Origin: Burkholderiales bacterium | GTDB lineage: Bacteria; Pseudomonadota; Gammaproteobacteria; Burkholderiales; Burkholderiaceae_C | Length of the DNA stretch: 64,000 bases | Assembly (NCBI GenBank): GCA_016192425.1 | Contig: JACPUE010000007.1 | Span: 1-64,000, forward strand | Reading direction: 5' to 3' | Shown here: piece after piece, positions 41,643 to 48,411 of the stretch | Position numbering within the stretch: the stretch's first letter is position 1 | Layout of the letters: each line of letters opens with the position of its first letter | The notes under the pieces: generated by a model | Told to the model about the DNA's origin: nothing | Databases searched by the model: none | Seen by the model: the letters and a program-made list of their open reading frames with translations, nothing else | Position numbers and translations under genes: made by a program

Positions 41643-42694
41643 TCAAGTGGCACTGGCGCCACGTCGGCCTCGGTCTTGTCTGCCTCAGGCAGCAGAAAGG
41701 GGGCTGCACTGGCAATCCGCCGACGGACGCGATCCAGCAGGTTGTTACGGGCTGCATCATACGCCCGGTTCAAAGCCTGCTCAAAAGCCACCTCGTCGGC
41801 CGACCCGTGGCTCTTGAAAACCAGCCCGCGCAAGCCCAGCAATGCCGCACCGTTGTAGCGCCGGTAATCAACACGTTTTTTAAATGCAGATAGCACCGGA
41901 TAAGCGATAACTGCAGCAATTTTGGTGAAGATGCTGCGCGAGAACTCCTGCTTGAGGAACCCGCCCACCATGGCGGCCAAGCCTTCGCTGGTCTTGAGCG
42001 CCACATTGCCGACAAAGCCGTCACAGACCACGATATCGGTCGTTCCCTTGAAAATATCGTTGCCTTCGACGTTGCCAAAAAAATTCAGATCGCCGGAATT
42101 GGCAGCAGATCGCAGCAATTCACCGGCCTTCTTGATCACCTCGCTGCCCTTGATCGCCTCGGCACCGATGTTGAGCAAACCGACGCTGGGCTGCTCCTTG
42201 CCCTTGAGCACGGAGTCGAGCGCCGAGCCCATCACGGCAAATTCCAGCAGGTGGCGCTCGGTGCAATCCACGTTGGCCCCCAAATCCAGCACCGTGGTCG
42301 AACCACCCAGCGCGTTGGGCAGCGGGTAGGCAATGGCGGGGCGGTCGATGCCTTCCAGCGTCTTGAGCACGTAGCGCGCAATGGCCATCAGCGCGCCAGT
42401 ATTGCCGGCCGACACGGCAGCGTCAGCGGCACCTTCCTTGACCTGCACGATGGCCACGCGCATGGACGAGTCCTTCTTGCGGCGCAGGGCGATTTCAATC
42501 GGATCATCCATGGCCACCACTTCGGAGGCAGGCACCAGGGTGGCACGCTCATGGGAAAAGCCCTGCAGGGCCTCGGGCAGGCCGACCATGAGCAGGCGCG
42601 CATCGGCATGTGCGTCCAGAAAATGGCGGCACGCCGCCAGCGTGACATGGGGGCCGTGGTCGCCCCCCATGCAGTCAACAGCCAGTGTGATCAT
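41639..42694 (-). CDS. plsX: phosphate acyltransferase PlsX
   Basis: PlsX makes acyl-phosphate from acyl-ACP for PlsY in phospholipid synthesis. The 351-residue protein begins [21 protein letters not shown] and contains [44 protein letters not shown] and [21 protein letters not shown], the family landmarks. The start at 42694 follows a 123-base gap after rpmF; upstream in-frame ATG 42754 adds a nonconserved stretch and is rejected. Confidence 0.96.
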   Translation of the reverse strand: MITLAVDCMGGDHGPHVTLAACRHFLDAHADARLLMVGLPEALQGFSHERATLVPASEVVAMDDPIEIALRRKKDSSMRVAIVQVKEGAADAAVSAGNTGALMAIARYVLKTLEGIDRPAIAYPLPNALGGSTTVLDLGANVDCTERHLLEFAVMGSALDSVLKGKEQPSVGLLNIGAEAIKGSEVIKKAGELLRSAANSGDLNFFGNVEGNDIFKGTTDIVVCDGFVGNVALKTSEGLAAMVGGFLKQEFSRSIFTKIAAVIAYPVLSAFKKRVDYRRYNGAALLGLRGLVFKSHGSADEVAFEQALNRAYDAARNNLLDRVRRRIASAAPFLLPEADKTEADVAPVPLE

Positions 42695-42755
42695 GCAATA
42701 GGGTGTCGGCCGGTTGAGCGGCCCAGTGGGGTGCGCGGCGCGCACATATGACAAA

Positions 42756-42786
42756 GGCCCGTGCTACGGAATGGTAGCTACGGGCC
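42756..42786 (-). terminator. hairpin between rpmF and plsX, attenuator candidate
   Basis: GGCCCGTGCTAC (42756-42767) pairs with GTAGCTACGGGCC (42774-42786), one bulged A, around a 6-base loop. On the minus strand the stem is followed by TTTGT, a short T tail. It lies between rpmF and plsX and could set the ratio of abundant L32 mRNA to downstream plsX-fab transcripts. Confidence 0.5.
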
Positions 42787-42817
42787 CTGGAAGACTCGGC
42801 CTCGGGCAGAGACAGGG

Positions 42818-43000
42818 TCAGGCTTCAGATTTGTTCTTCAGCACTTGGCGGCCACGGTAAAAGCCGTTGGGGCTGATGTGGTGGCGCAGGTGGGTTTCGC
42901 CCGTGGTGGGCTCCACGGCAATGCCGGGCACCGTCAGGGCATTGTGCGAACGGTGCATACCGCGCTTGGAAGGCGACTTTTTGTTTTGCTGAACGGCCAT
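42818..43000 (-). CDS. rpmF: 50S ribosomal protein L32
   Basis: A 60-residue basic protein starting [19 protein letters not shown], the L32 signature. It is the zinc-free form: no CxxC pair is present. The tail [20 protein letters not shown] is standard. It lies 110 bases after yceD and before plsX, the conserved yceD-rpmF-plsX arrangement that ties ribosome and lipid synthesis. Confidence 0.97.
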   Translation of the reverse strand: MAVQQNKKSPSKRGMHRSHNALTVPGIAVEPTTGETHLRHHISPNGFYRGRQVLKNKSEA

Positions 43001-43110
43001 GATGGGCTCCTGGTCTTCAAAAGGTGTTGGTGAAAACGCGATCAGCCCATTAAAGACACGAGGGGATCCGCGCGAAGCCTTTGATTATAGCCCAAAGTGC
43101 CCTGCCGGGC

Positions 43111-43665
43111 TCAAGCGTCTTTTTTGCCGATGCGCAGGCTGGCCAGCGCGGCAAACGGATTGGGGCGTTCGGCACTGGCGGCGTCAAAGTCTTCATCGCT
43201 GGACGACAGCTGCACCGGGGCCGGGCACTCGTCGTGGCGCGGCACCAGCGGCAGTGCCATGAGGAGCTCGTCCTCGATCAGCTCGTGCAGGTCAAACTCG
43301 CGGCTCAGGGCCAGCAGGTCTTCCTCAACCTCGTCGTCCAGCGCCTCGGCCGTGGCCTCATCGGCCACGAAGCGGAACCACTGGTCCACCTGCAGCGGCA
43401 CATCCACCGGCCCCAGGCAGCGCTGGCACACCATGGGAAAGCCCGCCTGCGCCTGCAGGTGCATCCAGAGCTGCCCGGCCTCATTGCCCGCTTCGGAGCG
43501 CCATTCGCCGCGCGCCACCCAATCGACGCGCAGATCGGGATGCAAGCCCTTGGCCTCCTGGGCCAGGCGCTCGTACTTGAGCAGGGACTCGTGCCCCTCC
43601 AGGCGCGCGCCCGCCAGCACAAAGGCCTTGGCATCGAGCCGGTCGGGGTGGAATTCCTTGGTCAT
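43111..43665 (-). CDS. yceD: DUF177 family protein (YceD)
   Basis: A 184-residue acidic protein of the DUF177/YceD family, linked in bacteria and plastids to 23S rRNA processing or accumulation. The conserved central part is CQRCLGPVDVPL, with two cysteines, followed by an acidic run (DDEVEEDLLALSREFDLHELIEDELLMALPLVP), which is the family hallmark. ATG 43665 (MTKEFHPDRLDAKAF) is preferred over 43692, which would overlap the divergent maf start. Only 25 bases separate the two divergent start codons. Confidence 0.9.
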   Translation of the reverse strand: MTKEFHPDRLDAKAFVLAGARLEGHESLLKYERLAQEAKGLHPDLRVDWVARGEWRSEAGNEAGQLWMHLQAQAGFPMVCQRCLGPVDVPLQVDQWFRFVADEATAEALDDEVEEDLLALSREFDLHELIEDELLMALPLVPRHDECPAPVQLSSSDEDFDAASAERPNPFAALASLRIGKKDA

Positions 43666-43690
43666 GCGCGCAGTGTAAGAGAATCGCGCC

Positions 43691-44290
43691 ATGCATCAAT
43701 CCCCCCCCCTGTCCCGCGCTCTGGTTTTGGGTTCCACCTCACGCTACCGGCGCGAGTTGCTGCAGCGCCTGGGCCTGCCCTTCACGGTGGCCGCCCCCGA
43801 GGTGGACGAGTCCCCCCTGCAAGGCGAAGCCCCGCGCACCCTGGCCCTGCGCCTGGCGCTGGCCAAGGCGCGCGCCGTGGCAGCCCAGCACCCCGAAGCC
43901 GTGGTCATCGGCTCGGACCAGGTGGCCGACCTGCACGGCCACCCTCTGGGCAAGCCCGGCACCCACGAGCGCGCCAGCGCACAACTGCAGCGCATGAGCG
44001 GCGAAACCGTCATCTTCCAGACCGCCGTGGCCGTGGCCTGCGCCGCAACGGGCTTTGAGCAGGTGGACCTGGCGCCCGTGGAGGTGCGCTTTCGCACGCT
44101 GTCCAACGAAGAAATTGAACGCTATCTGCGCATTGAGCAGCCCTACGACTGCGCCGGCAGCGCCAAGAGCGAGGGCCTGGGCATCAGCCTGCTGGACGCC
44201 ATCCTCAGCGACGACCCCACCGCCCTGGTCGGCCTGCCCCTGATCCGAACCTGCCGCATGCTGCGCGCTGCTGGCCTGACGCTGCCATGA
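43691..44290 (+). CDS. Maf-like nucleotide pyrophosphatase (YceF subgroup)
   Basis: A 199-residue house-cleaning enzyme that hydrolyses modified nucleoside triphosphates; the YceF subgroup prefers 7-methyl-GTP. The N-terminal LVLGSTSRYRRELLQRLG, the acidic VIGSDQVADLHG (the SDQVA variant marks YceF rather than Maf/YhdE) and GKPGTHERASAQLQRMSG are present, as is AKSEGLGISLLD near the end. The start is constrained by the divergent yceD gene. It overlaps the following gene by four bases. Confidence 0.92.
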   Translation: MHQSPPLSRALVLGSTSRYRRELLQRLGLPFTVAAPEVDESPLQGEAPRTLALRLALAKARAVAAQHPEAVVIGSDQVADLHGHPLGKPGTHERASAQLQRMSGETVIFQTAVAVACAATGFEQVDLAPVEVRFRTLSNEEIERYLRIEQPYDCAGSAKSEGLGISLLDAILSDDPTALVGLPLIRTCRMLRAAGLTLP

Positions 44291-45072
44291 GCGCGCCCGC
44301 CCCTCCCCCCGGCCGCCTGTACCTGGTGCCCGCCCCGCTGGACTTTGGCTGCGAGCCCGCGGTGCCGCTGCGCGACGTTCTGCCCGAGGCCACGCTGGCC
44401 ACGGCCGCCCGCATCACCCGCTGGGTGTGCGAAAACGCCAAGAGCACGCGCGCCTACCTCAAACGCATCGACGCGCTGCACCCCCTGGCATTGCCCCTGC
44501 AGGAACAGCACATCACCGAACTGCCGCGCGAAGTGCACAAGAAAGGCGACCACGGCGACAAAGGCTCAGCGCCGTTTGACGCGCGCCCCCTGCTCGCCCC
44601 TGCCCTGGCGGGGCAGGACATGGGCCTGGTCAGCGAAGCGGGCATGCCTGCCGTGGCCGACCCTGGCAGCTCGGTGGTGCGCGCCGCGCACGCCCTGGGG
44701 CTGCAGGTGGTGCCGCTGGTAGGGCCGGTATCGCTGCTGCTGGCGCTGGCGGCCAGCGGGCTCAACGGGCAGAACTTTGCCTTTGTCGGCTACCTGCCGC
44801 AGGACGCCGCCGAGCGTGCGCAGCGCATCCGTGCGCTGGAGCACCTGGCGCTGCACAGCGGGCAGACACAACTGTGCATCGAAACCCCCTACCGCAATGC
44901 CGCCCTGCTGCAGGCCCTGCTGCACACCCTGCAGCCGGGCACCCACCTGGCCGTGAGCAGCGGCCTGACCCTGGCCAGCACCCATACGCGCAGCCAGACC
45001 GTGCGCCAGTGGCGCACGCAGCCCGACGGCCCCGGCAAGCACACGCCCGCCGTGTTTGCCATAGGGCGCTGA
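44287..45072 (+). CDS. SAM-dependent methyltransferase, RsmI-like tetrapyrrole-methylase fold
   Basis: A 261-residue protein of the tetrapyrrole (corrin/porphyrin) methylase superfamily, in the branch related to RsmI, which 2'-O-methylates C1402 of 16S rRNA. Recognised parts are LYLVPAPLDFG, the SAM-loop MGLVSEAGMPAVADPGSSVV (about 115-135), LVGPVSLLLALAASGLNGQNFAFVGYLP and CIETPYRNAALLQALL. Compared with true RsmI it is shorter at the C-terminus and starts differently, so it is probably the paralog that follows maf in many betaproteobacteria; the target is unknown. Confidence 0.85.
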   Translation: MSAPAPPPGRLYLVPAPLDFGCEPAVPLRDVLPEATLATAARITRWVCENAKSTRAYLKRIDALHPLALPLQEQHITELPREVHKKGDHGDKGSAPFDARPLLAPALAGQDMGLVSEAGMPAVADPGSSVVRAAHALGLQVVPLVGPVSLLLALAASGLNGQNFAFVGYLPQDAAERAQRIRALEHLALHSGQTQLCIETPYRNAALLQALLHTLQPGTHLAVSSGLTLASTHTRSQTVRQWRTQPDGPGKHTPAVFAIGR

Positions 45073-45093
45073 GCACGGCGCTGCAAACAAGGC

Positions 45094-45124
45094 TTGACTT
45101 CGAGTGCGCTCCAACTTCTAGGAT
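45094..45124 (+). promoter_or_regulatory. MerR-type promoter/operator with 19-bp spacer
   Basis: TTGACT (45094-45099) and TAGGAT (45119-45124) are separated by 19 bp, the over-long spacing that MerR-family activators correct by twisting the DNA. The spacer contains the dyad CTTCGAG-TGCG-CTCCAAC, like operators of the AdhR/NmlR group. The TAGGAT hexamer ends seven bases before the ATG at 45132, so the transcript is predicted to be nearly or fully leaderless. Confidence 0.75.
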
Positions 45125-45131
45125 CGGTGGC

Positions 45132-45566
45132 ATGGAACCCTTCTTGACCATCACCGAAGTGGCGCGGCGCACGGGCCTGAGTGCACATACGCTGCGCTAC
45201 TACGAGCGCGCGGGGCTGATCGCCCCCGTGGCGCGCGCCTGCGGTGGCCAGCGGCGATACGCGGCTGCGGATCTGGACTGGATCGGGTTCCTCCTGCGCT
45301 TGCGCGAGACCCGCATGCCCATCGAGCGCATGCTGGCATTCGCCAGGCTTCGCAGCCGAGGGGAAGGCACAGCGCCCGAACGTCGCCAGATGCTGCAAAC
45401 GCATTTGGCCGACGTGCTGGACACCATTGCCACCATGCAGCAAGCTGCACTGGTGCTGGAGCAGAAGATCGCCCATTACCAGGCGATGGAAGCCGCCCTT
45501 TCGGCCAACCCACCCACGCCTGAAAGGGGCAACCATGACTGCATGCACCACCACACCGACGGATGA
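45132..45566 (+). CDS. MerR-family transcriptional regulator
   Basis: A 144-residue regulator with the winged-helix MerR domain at residues 5-75 (LTITEVARRTGLSAHTLRYYERAGLIAP and QRRYAAADLDWIGFLLRL), then a dimerisation coiled coil (about 80-118) and a short His-rich tail (CMHHHTDG). No metal-binding Cys triad of MerR/CueR type is present; the layout fits the AdhR/NmlR or redox/aldehyde-sensing group. It probably controls itself and the overlapping carboxymuconolactone-decarboxylase-like gene from the 19-bp-spacer promoter just upstream. Confidence 0.9.
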   Translation: MEPFLTITEVARRTGLSAHTLRYYERAGLIAPVARACGGQRRYAAADLDWIGFLLRLRETRMPIERMLAFARLRSRGEGTAPERRQMLQTHLADVLDTIATMQQAALVLEQKIAHYQAMEAALSANPPTPERGNHDCMHHHTDG

Positions 45567-45939
45567 CCGCTACCACCGAGGGCTCGCCAAGCTGCGCGAG
45601 ATCGACGGCAATGCCGGAGAGCGCGTCATTGAGAGCCTGTCCGGCATCGCCCCGGACTTTGCCCGCTACCTGATCGAATTTCCGTTCGGAGACATCTACT
45701 CGCGGCCGGGCCTGGACCTGCGCAGCCGCGAGATCGCCGTGGTGGCAGCGCTCACGGCCATGGGCACCGCCACCGCCCAGCTCAAGGTGCATTTGCAGGC
45801 TGCGCTCAACGTGGGCGTGACACGCGAGGAAATTGTCGAAGTCATCATGCAGATGGCGGTGTATGCGGGCTTTCCGGCGGCACTCAATGCGCTGGCGGTA
45901 GCGCGCGAAGTGTTCGCAGCACCGCAGTGCGCCGACTGA
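45535..45939 (+). CDS. carboxymuconolactone decarboxylase-family protein
   Basis: A 134-residue all-helical protein of the CMD/AhpD superfamily. SRPGLDLRSREIAVVAALTAMG and QLKVHLQAALNVGVTREEIVEVIMQMAVYAGFPAALNAL match the gamma-carboxymuconolactone decarboxylase core with the conserved His of KVHLQ. The CxxC of AhpD peroxidases is absent, so a decarboxylase-like or binding role is more likely than peroxide reduction. It starts inside the end of the MerR gene (32-base overlap in another frame), indicating one operon. Confidence 0.88.
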   Translation: MTACTTTPTDDRYHRGLAKLREIDGNAGERVIESLSGIAPDFARYLIEFPFGDIYSRPGLDLRSREIAVVAALTAMGTATAQLKVHLQAALNVGVTREEIVEVIMQMAVYAGFPAALNALAVAREVFAAPQCAD

Positions 45940-45954
45940 GCGCCAGTGCCCGGC

Positions 45955-46758
45955 TCAGTGGCTGTGCGCCGCGCCGCTGACCAGCATCACCAGCCCCATG
46001 CCCAGCAGCAGCCAGACGACCTGCAGCACCGTCTCGCGCGCAGACACATGCCGCTGCAGCTGCGGAATCAGATCCGCCAAGGCCACATAGACAAAGCTGC
46101 TGGACGCCACGGCCAGAAAGAACGGCAGCCAGCCGTGCAACTGCCCCACCAGAAAGTAGCCCGCCGCACCGCCCAGCGCCGTGACGGCCCCTGCCAGCGA
46201 CACCTTGACCAGCGCCACGCGGCGGCTGGCGCTGCTTTGGCGCAGCACCACCAGATCGCCCATGTGGTGCGGCACCTCGTGCGCCAGCACCGACAGCGCC
46301 GCCACCAGCCCCAGGCGCATGTCAGCCAGAAAGGCTGAGGCAATCAGCACCCCGTCGCCAAAGCAATGCACGCTGTCGCCGGTCAGCACCGTCCAACCAC
46401 CGCCCGACGGCTTGGGATGGTGGTGATGGTGGGCATGGTCGTGCGTATGGCCGTGCGCGGGGCCATGGTGCTCATGCCCGTGGTGCCACAGCTCGGCCTT
46501 GTCCAGCAAGAAAAAGAACACCAGCCCCACCAGCAGCGTGGCAAACAGCTCGTGCGCGTCCGCCTGGCTCTCGAACGCCTCAGGCAGCAGGTGCATGAAA
46601 GCCGTGGCCAGCAGCGCCCCGGCGGCCAGGCTCAGCAGATGGCGCGTGCCCACACCATCGGGCCGCGCGCCCAGGCCGGTGTTCAAAAGCATGGCGGCAA
46701 GCCACACGCTGCCGATCCCGGCAGCCAGAGTGGCCGTGATGATTGCTATCAAAGTCAT
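45955..46758 (-). CDS. ZIP-family divalent metal transporter
   Basis: A 267-residue polytopic protein with eight predicted helices. The fourth-helix motif AFMHLLPEAFE and the fifth-helix motif LAHEVPHHMGDLVVL form the metal path; the second has HH where most members have HE or QE. A cytosolic His-rich loop (HGHEHHGPAHGHTHDHAHHH) lies between helices 3 and 4, typical of zinc importers. The start codon and first residues (MTLIAIITA) lie inside a GCTAT repeat hairpin, which may hide the ribosome start region. Confidence 0.92.
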   Translation of the reverse strand: MTLIAIITATLAAGIGSVWLAAMLLNTGLGARPDGVGTRHLLSLAAGALLATAFMHLLPEAFESQADAHELFATLLVGLVFFFLLDKAELWHHGHEHHGPAHGHTHDHAHHHHHPKPSGGGWTVLTGDSVHCFGDGVLIASAFLADMRLGLVAALSVLAHEVPHHMGDLVVLRQSSASRRVALVKVSLAGAVTALGGAAGYFLVGQLHGWLPFFLAVASSSFVYVALADLIPQLQRHVSARETVLQVVWLLLGMGLVMLVSGAAHSH

Positions 46759-46800
46759 AGCTATTAGCGCTTGTTGCGCTTGCCTTAGAAGGTATTTTTA
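46745..46800. repeat. GCTAT dispersed repeat, copy R7, spanning the ZIP start codon
   Basis: GCTAT (46745-46749) and ATAGC (46757-46761) flank a 7-base loop; the ZIP start codon is at 46756-46758, in the second arm. The AGCGC-TTGTT-GCGCT dyad and a T-rich end follow. The remaining divergent gap to the epimerase gene at 47011 holds a small CCCC/GGGG hairpin near 46808 and no other gene. Confidence 0.75.
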
Positions 46801-47010
46801 TGAATATCCCCAAGCGGGGACTTTGCGAAGGGTGCGCTGGCTGGCGAGCGCTGGCAAGGCATGGATTTTGATCTTAGCAAGCTTGTCAAGCACCCTGCGC
46901 CCGCGCACTGTGCAATACCCGCGCGCAAAACCCCTGAATCCACGCCTGGAGTGCCGCACGCCACGCCGTAGGTGTAAGGTGCCCCTATCCATTGCCACGC
47001 CCACACCGCC

Positions 47011-47910
47011 ATGCACATCCTTCTGACCGGCGCTACCGGATTCATCGGCCAGACCCTGCATGCCGCCCTGCGCACCGCCGGGCACCAGGTGCGCGCCGGG
47101 GTGTCCCCCCGCAGCGCCCAGGCCAAGCCCCAGCCAGACCAGGTGCCCATGGATTTTGCCCGCGACACCACGCCCGAAGCCTGGCTGCCGCGCCTGCAGG
47201 GCATCGACGCGGTGGTCAACGCCGTGGGCGTGCTGCGCGACAGCGCCGCGCGCCCTATCGACGCCGTGCACCAGCACACCCCCTGCGCCCTGTTCCAGGC
47301 CTGCGCCCAGGCCGGCGTGCGCCGCGTGGTGCAGATCTCGGCCCTGGGCATCAAAGGCAGCGCCACACGCTACGCCCGCACCAAGCTCGCCGCCGAAGCC
47401 TGCCTGCGCAGCCTGGCCGATGCCGGACAGATCGACCCCGTCATCCTGCGCCCCAGCATGGTGTTCGGCAAAGGCGGCGACAGCAGCGCGCTGTTCATGA
47501 ACCTGGCCCGCCTGCCCGTGGTGGTGTTCCCCGCACCCATGCTCACGGCGCGCATCCAACCCGTGTCGGTGCACGACTTGGCCGCCGCCGTGGTGGCCCT
47601 GCTCGGCCCGGCCCTACGGCGCACAGGCACCATTGCCTGCACCGGCCCCGAGCCCCTGCGCATGGCCGACTTCGTCGCCAGCCTGCGCCAGCAGCAAGGC
47701 CACGCCCCCGCACTCGTGCTGCGCCTGCCCCTGCCGCTGACCCGCCTGAGCGCCCGCATGGGCGACCTGCTGCCCGCCTCGGTGCCCTGGTGCAGCGAAT
47801 CGCTGGCCCTGCTGGACAGCGACAACGTGGGCGACCCAGCGGAGTTCGAGCAGTTGCTGGGGCGGCCGGGGGTGCATTACAGCCGGTTGGTGGCGGGGGC
47901 GTGGGGATGA
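47011..47910 (+). CDS. NAD(P)-binding epimerase/NDUFA9-like protein
   Basis: A 299-residue atypical short-chain dehydrogenase starting MHILLTGATGFIGQTLHAAL, the nucleotide-binding GxxGxxG. DAVVNAVGVLRD and QISALGIKGSATRYARTKLAAE follow, with YxRTK in the position of the catalytic YxxxK. ILRPSMVFGKGG and the helical C-terminus fit the complex I NDUFA9/YbjT-like group whose members often bind NADPH structurally. The substrate is unknown. A promoter was not identified; it is divergent from the ZIP gene. Confidence 0.85.
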   Translation: MHILLTGATGFIGQTLHAALRTAGHQVRAGVSPRSAQAKPQPDQVPMDFARDTTPEAWLPRLQGIDAVVNAVGVLRDSAARPIDAVHQHTPCALFQACAQAGVRRVVQISALGIKGSATRYARTKLAAEACLRSLADAGQIDPVILRPSMVFGKGGDSSALFMNLARLPVVVFPAPMLTARIQPVSVHDLAAAVVALLGPALRRTGTIACTGPEPLRMADFVASLRQQQGHAPALVLRLPLPLTRLSARMGDLLPASVPWCSESLALLDSDNVGDPAEFEQLLGRPGVHYSRLVAGAWG

Positions 47911-47939
47911 GGTTGGAGCATTCTCGAATCCCAGGATGG

Positions 47940-48386
47940 TCACTTCCTCTGCGAAAAGGACAAGCGCTGAGATCCTGAAACAACGGGCGCAGCACGCAAA
48001 GCCTGTTTAAAACCCGGGGACTGGAATGAAATGAAGGCATTTGTTGGCCAGTTCATTTCGATCTTCCATGCGAAGGATGACGAACCACCTGGATAAGCAA
48101 TGGGTTCACGTTGGACTTGGTAAATGCGCATTGGACCCAGAGCCGCGCTTGAGGCGCTGTAGTCAACGGAGATCACGAGGTCGGTCGCCTCGTAAAAGAT
48201 GAGATCTGCGGGGGCGATCCGAAACTCGAAGCCAGCCCCCGTCGTTTTGGGCTGCAACCATTCAACGAGGTAGTCGATGTCCAGGATAAGTTCGCCACTG
48301 CAGCCATCTGGCCCTTCGATCACACGAATGCCATGCACGGCGCTGTCATGCCAGTTGTACTTTTCGAAACAGCCATAACGCGGCAT
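47940..48386 (-). CDS. conserved hypothetical protein (WHDS-containing)
   Basis: No named function. The 148-residue protein begins near NWHDSAVHGIRVIEG, followed by strand-rich LILDIDYLVEWLQP, FEFRIAPADLIFYEATDLVISVDY and a C-terminal FISFQSPGFKQALRAAP. The pattern of HDS near the N-terminus and LDIDYxVEW is shared by small hypothetical proteins in many bacteria, some of them near toxin or immunity genes. ATG 48386 is chosen since it precedes the conserved part; the frame is open to 48482 inside polA. It lies 25 bases after the polA stop on the same strand. Confidence 0.75.
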   Translation of the reverse strand: MPRYGCFEKYNWHDSAVHGIRVIEGPDGCSGELILDIDYLVEWLQPKTTGAGFEFRIAPADLIFYEATDLVISVDYSASSAALGPMRIYQVQREPIAYPGGSSSFAWKIEMNWPTNAFISFQSPGFKQALRAAPVVSGSQRLSFSQRK

Positions 48387-48411
48387 CCCTGTCTCCCAGC
48401 GTTGGTCAATC

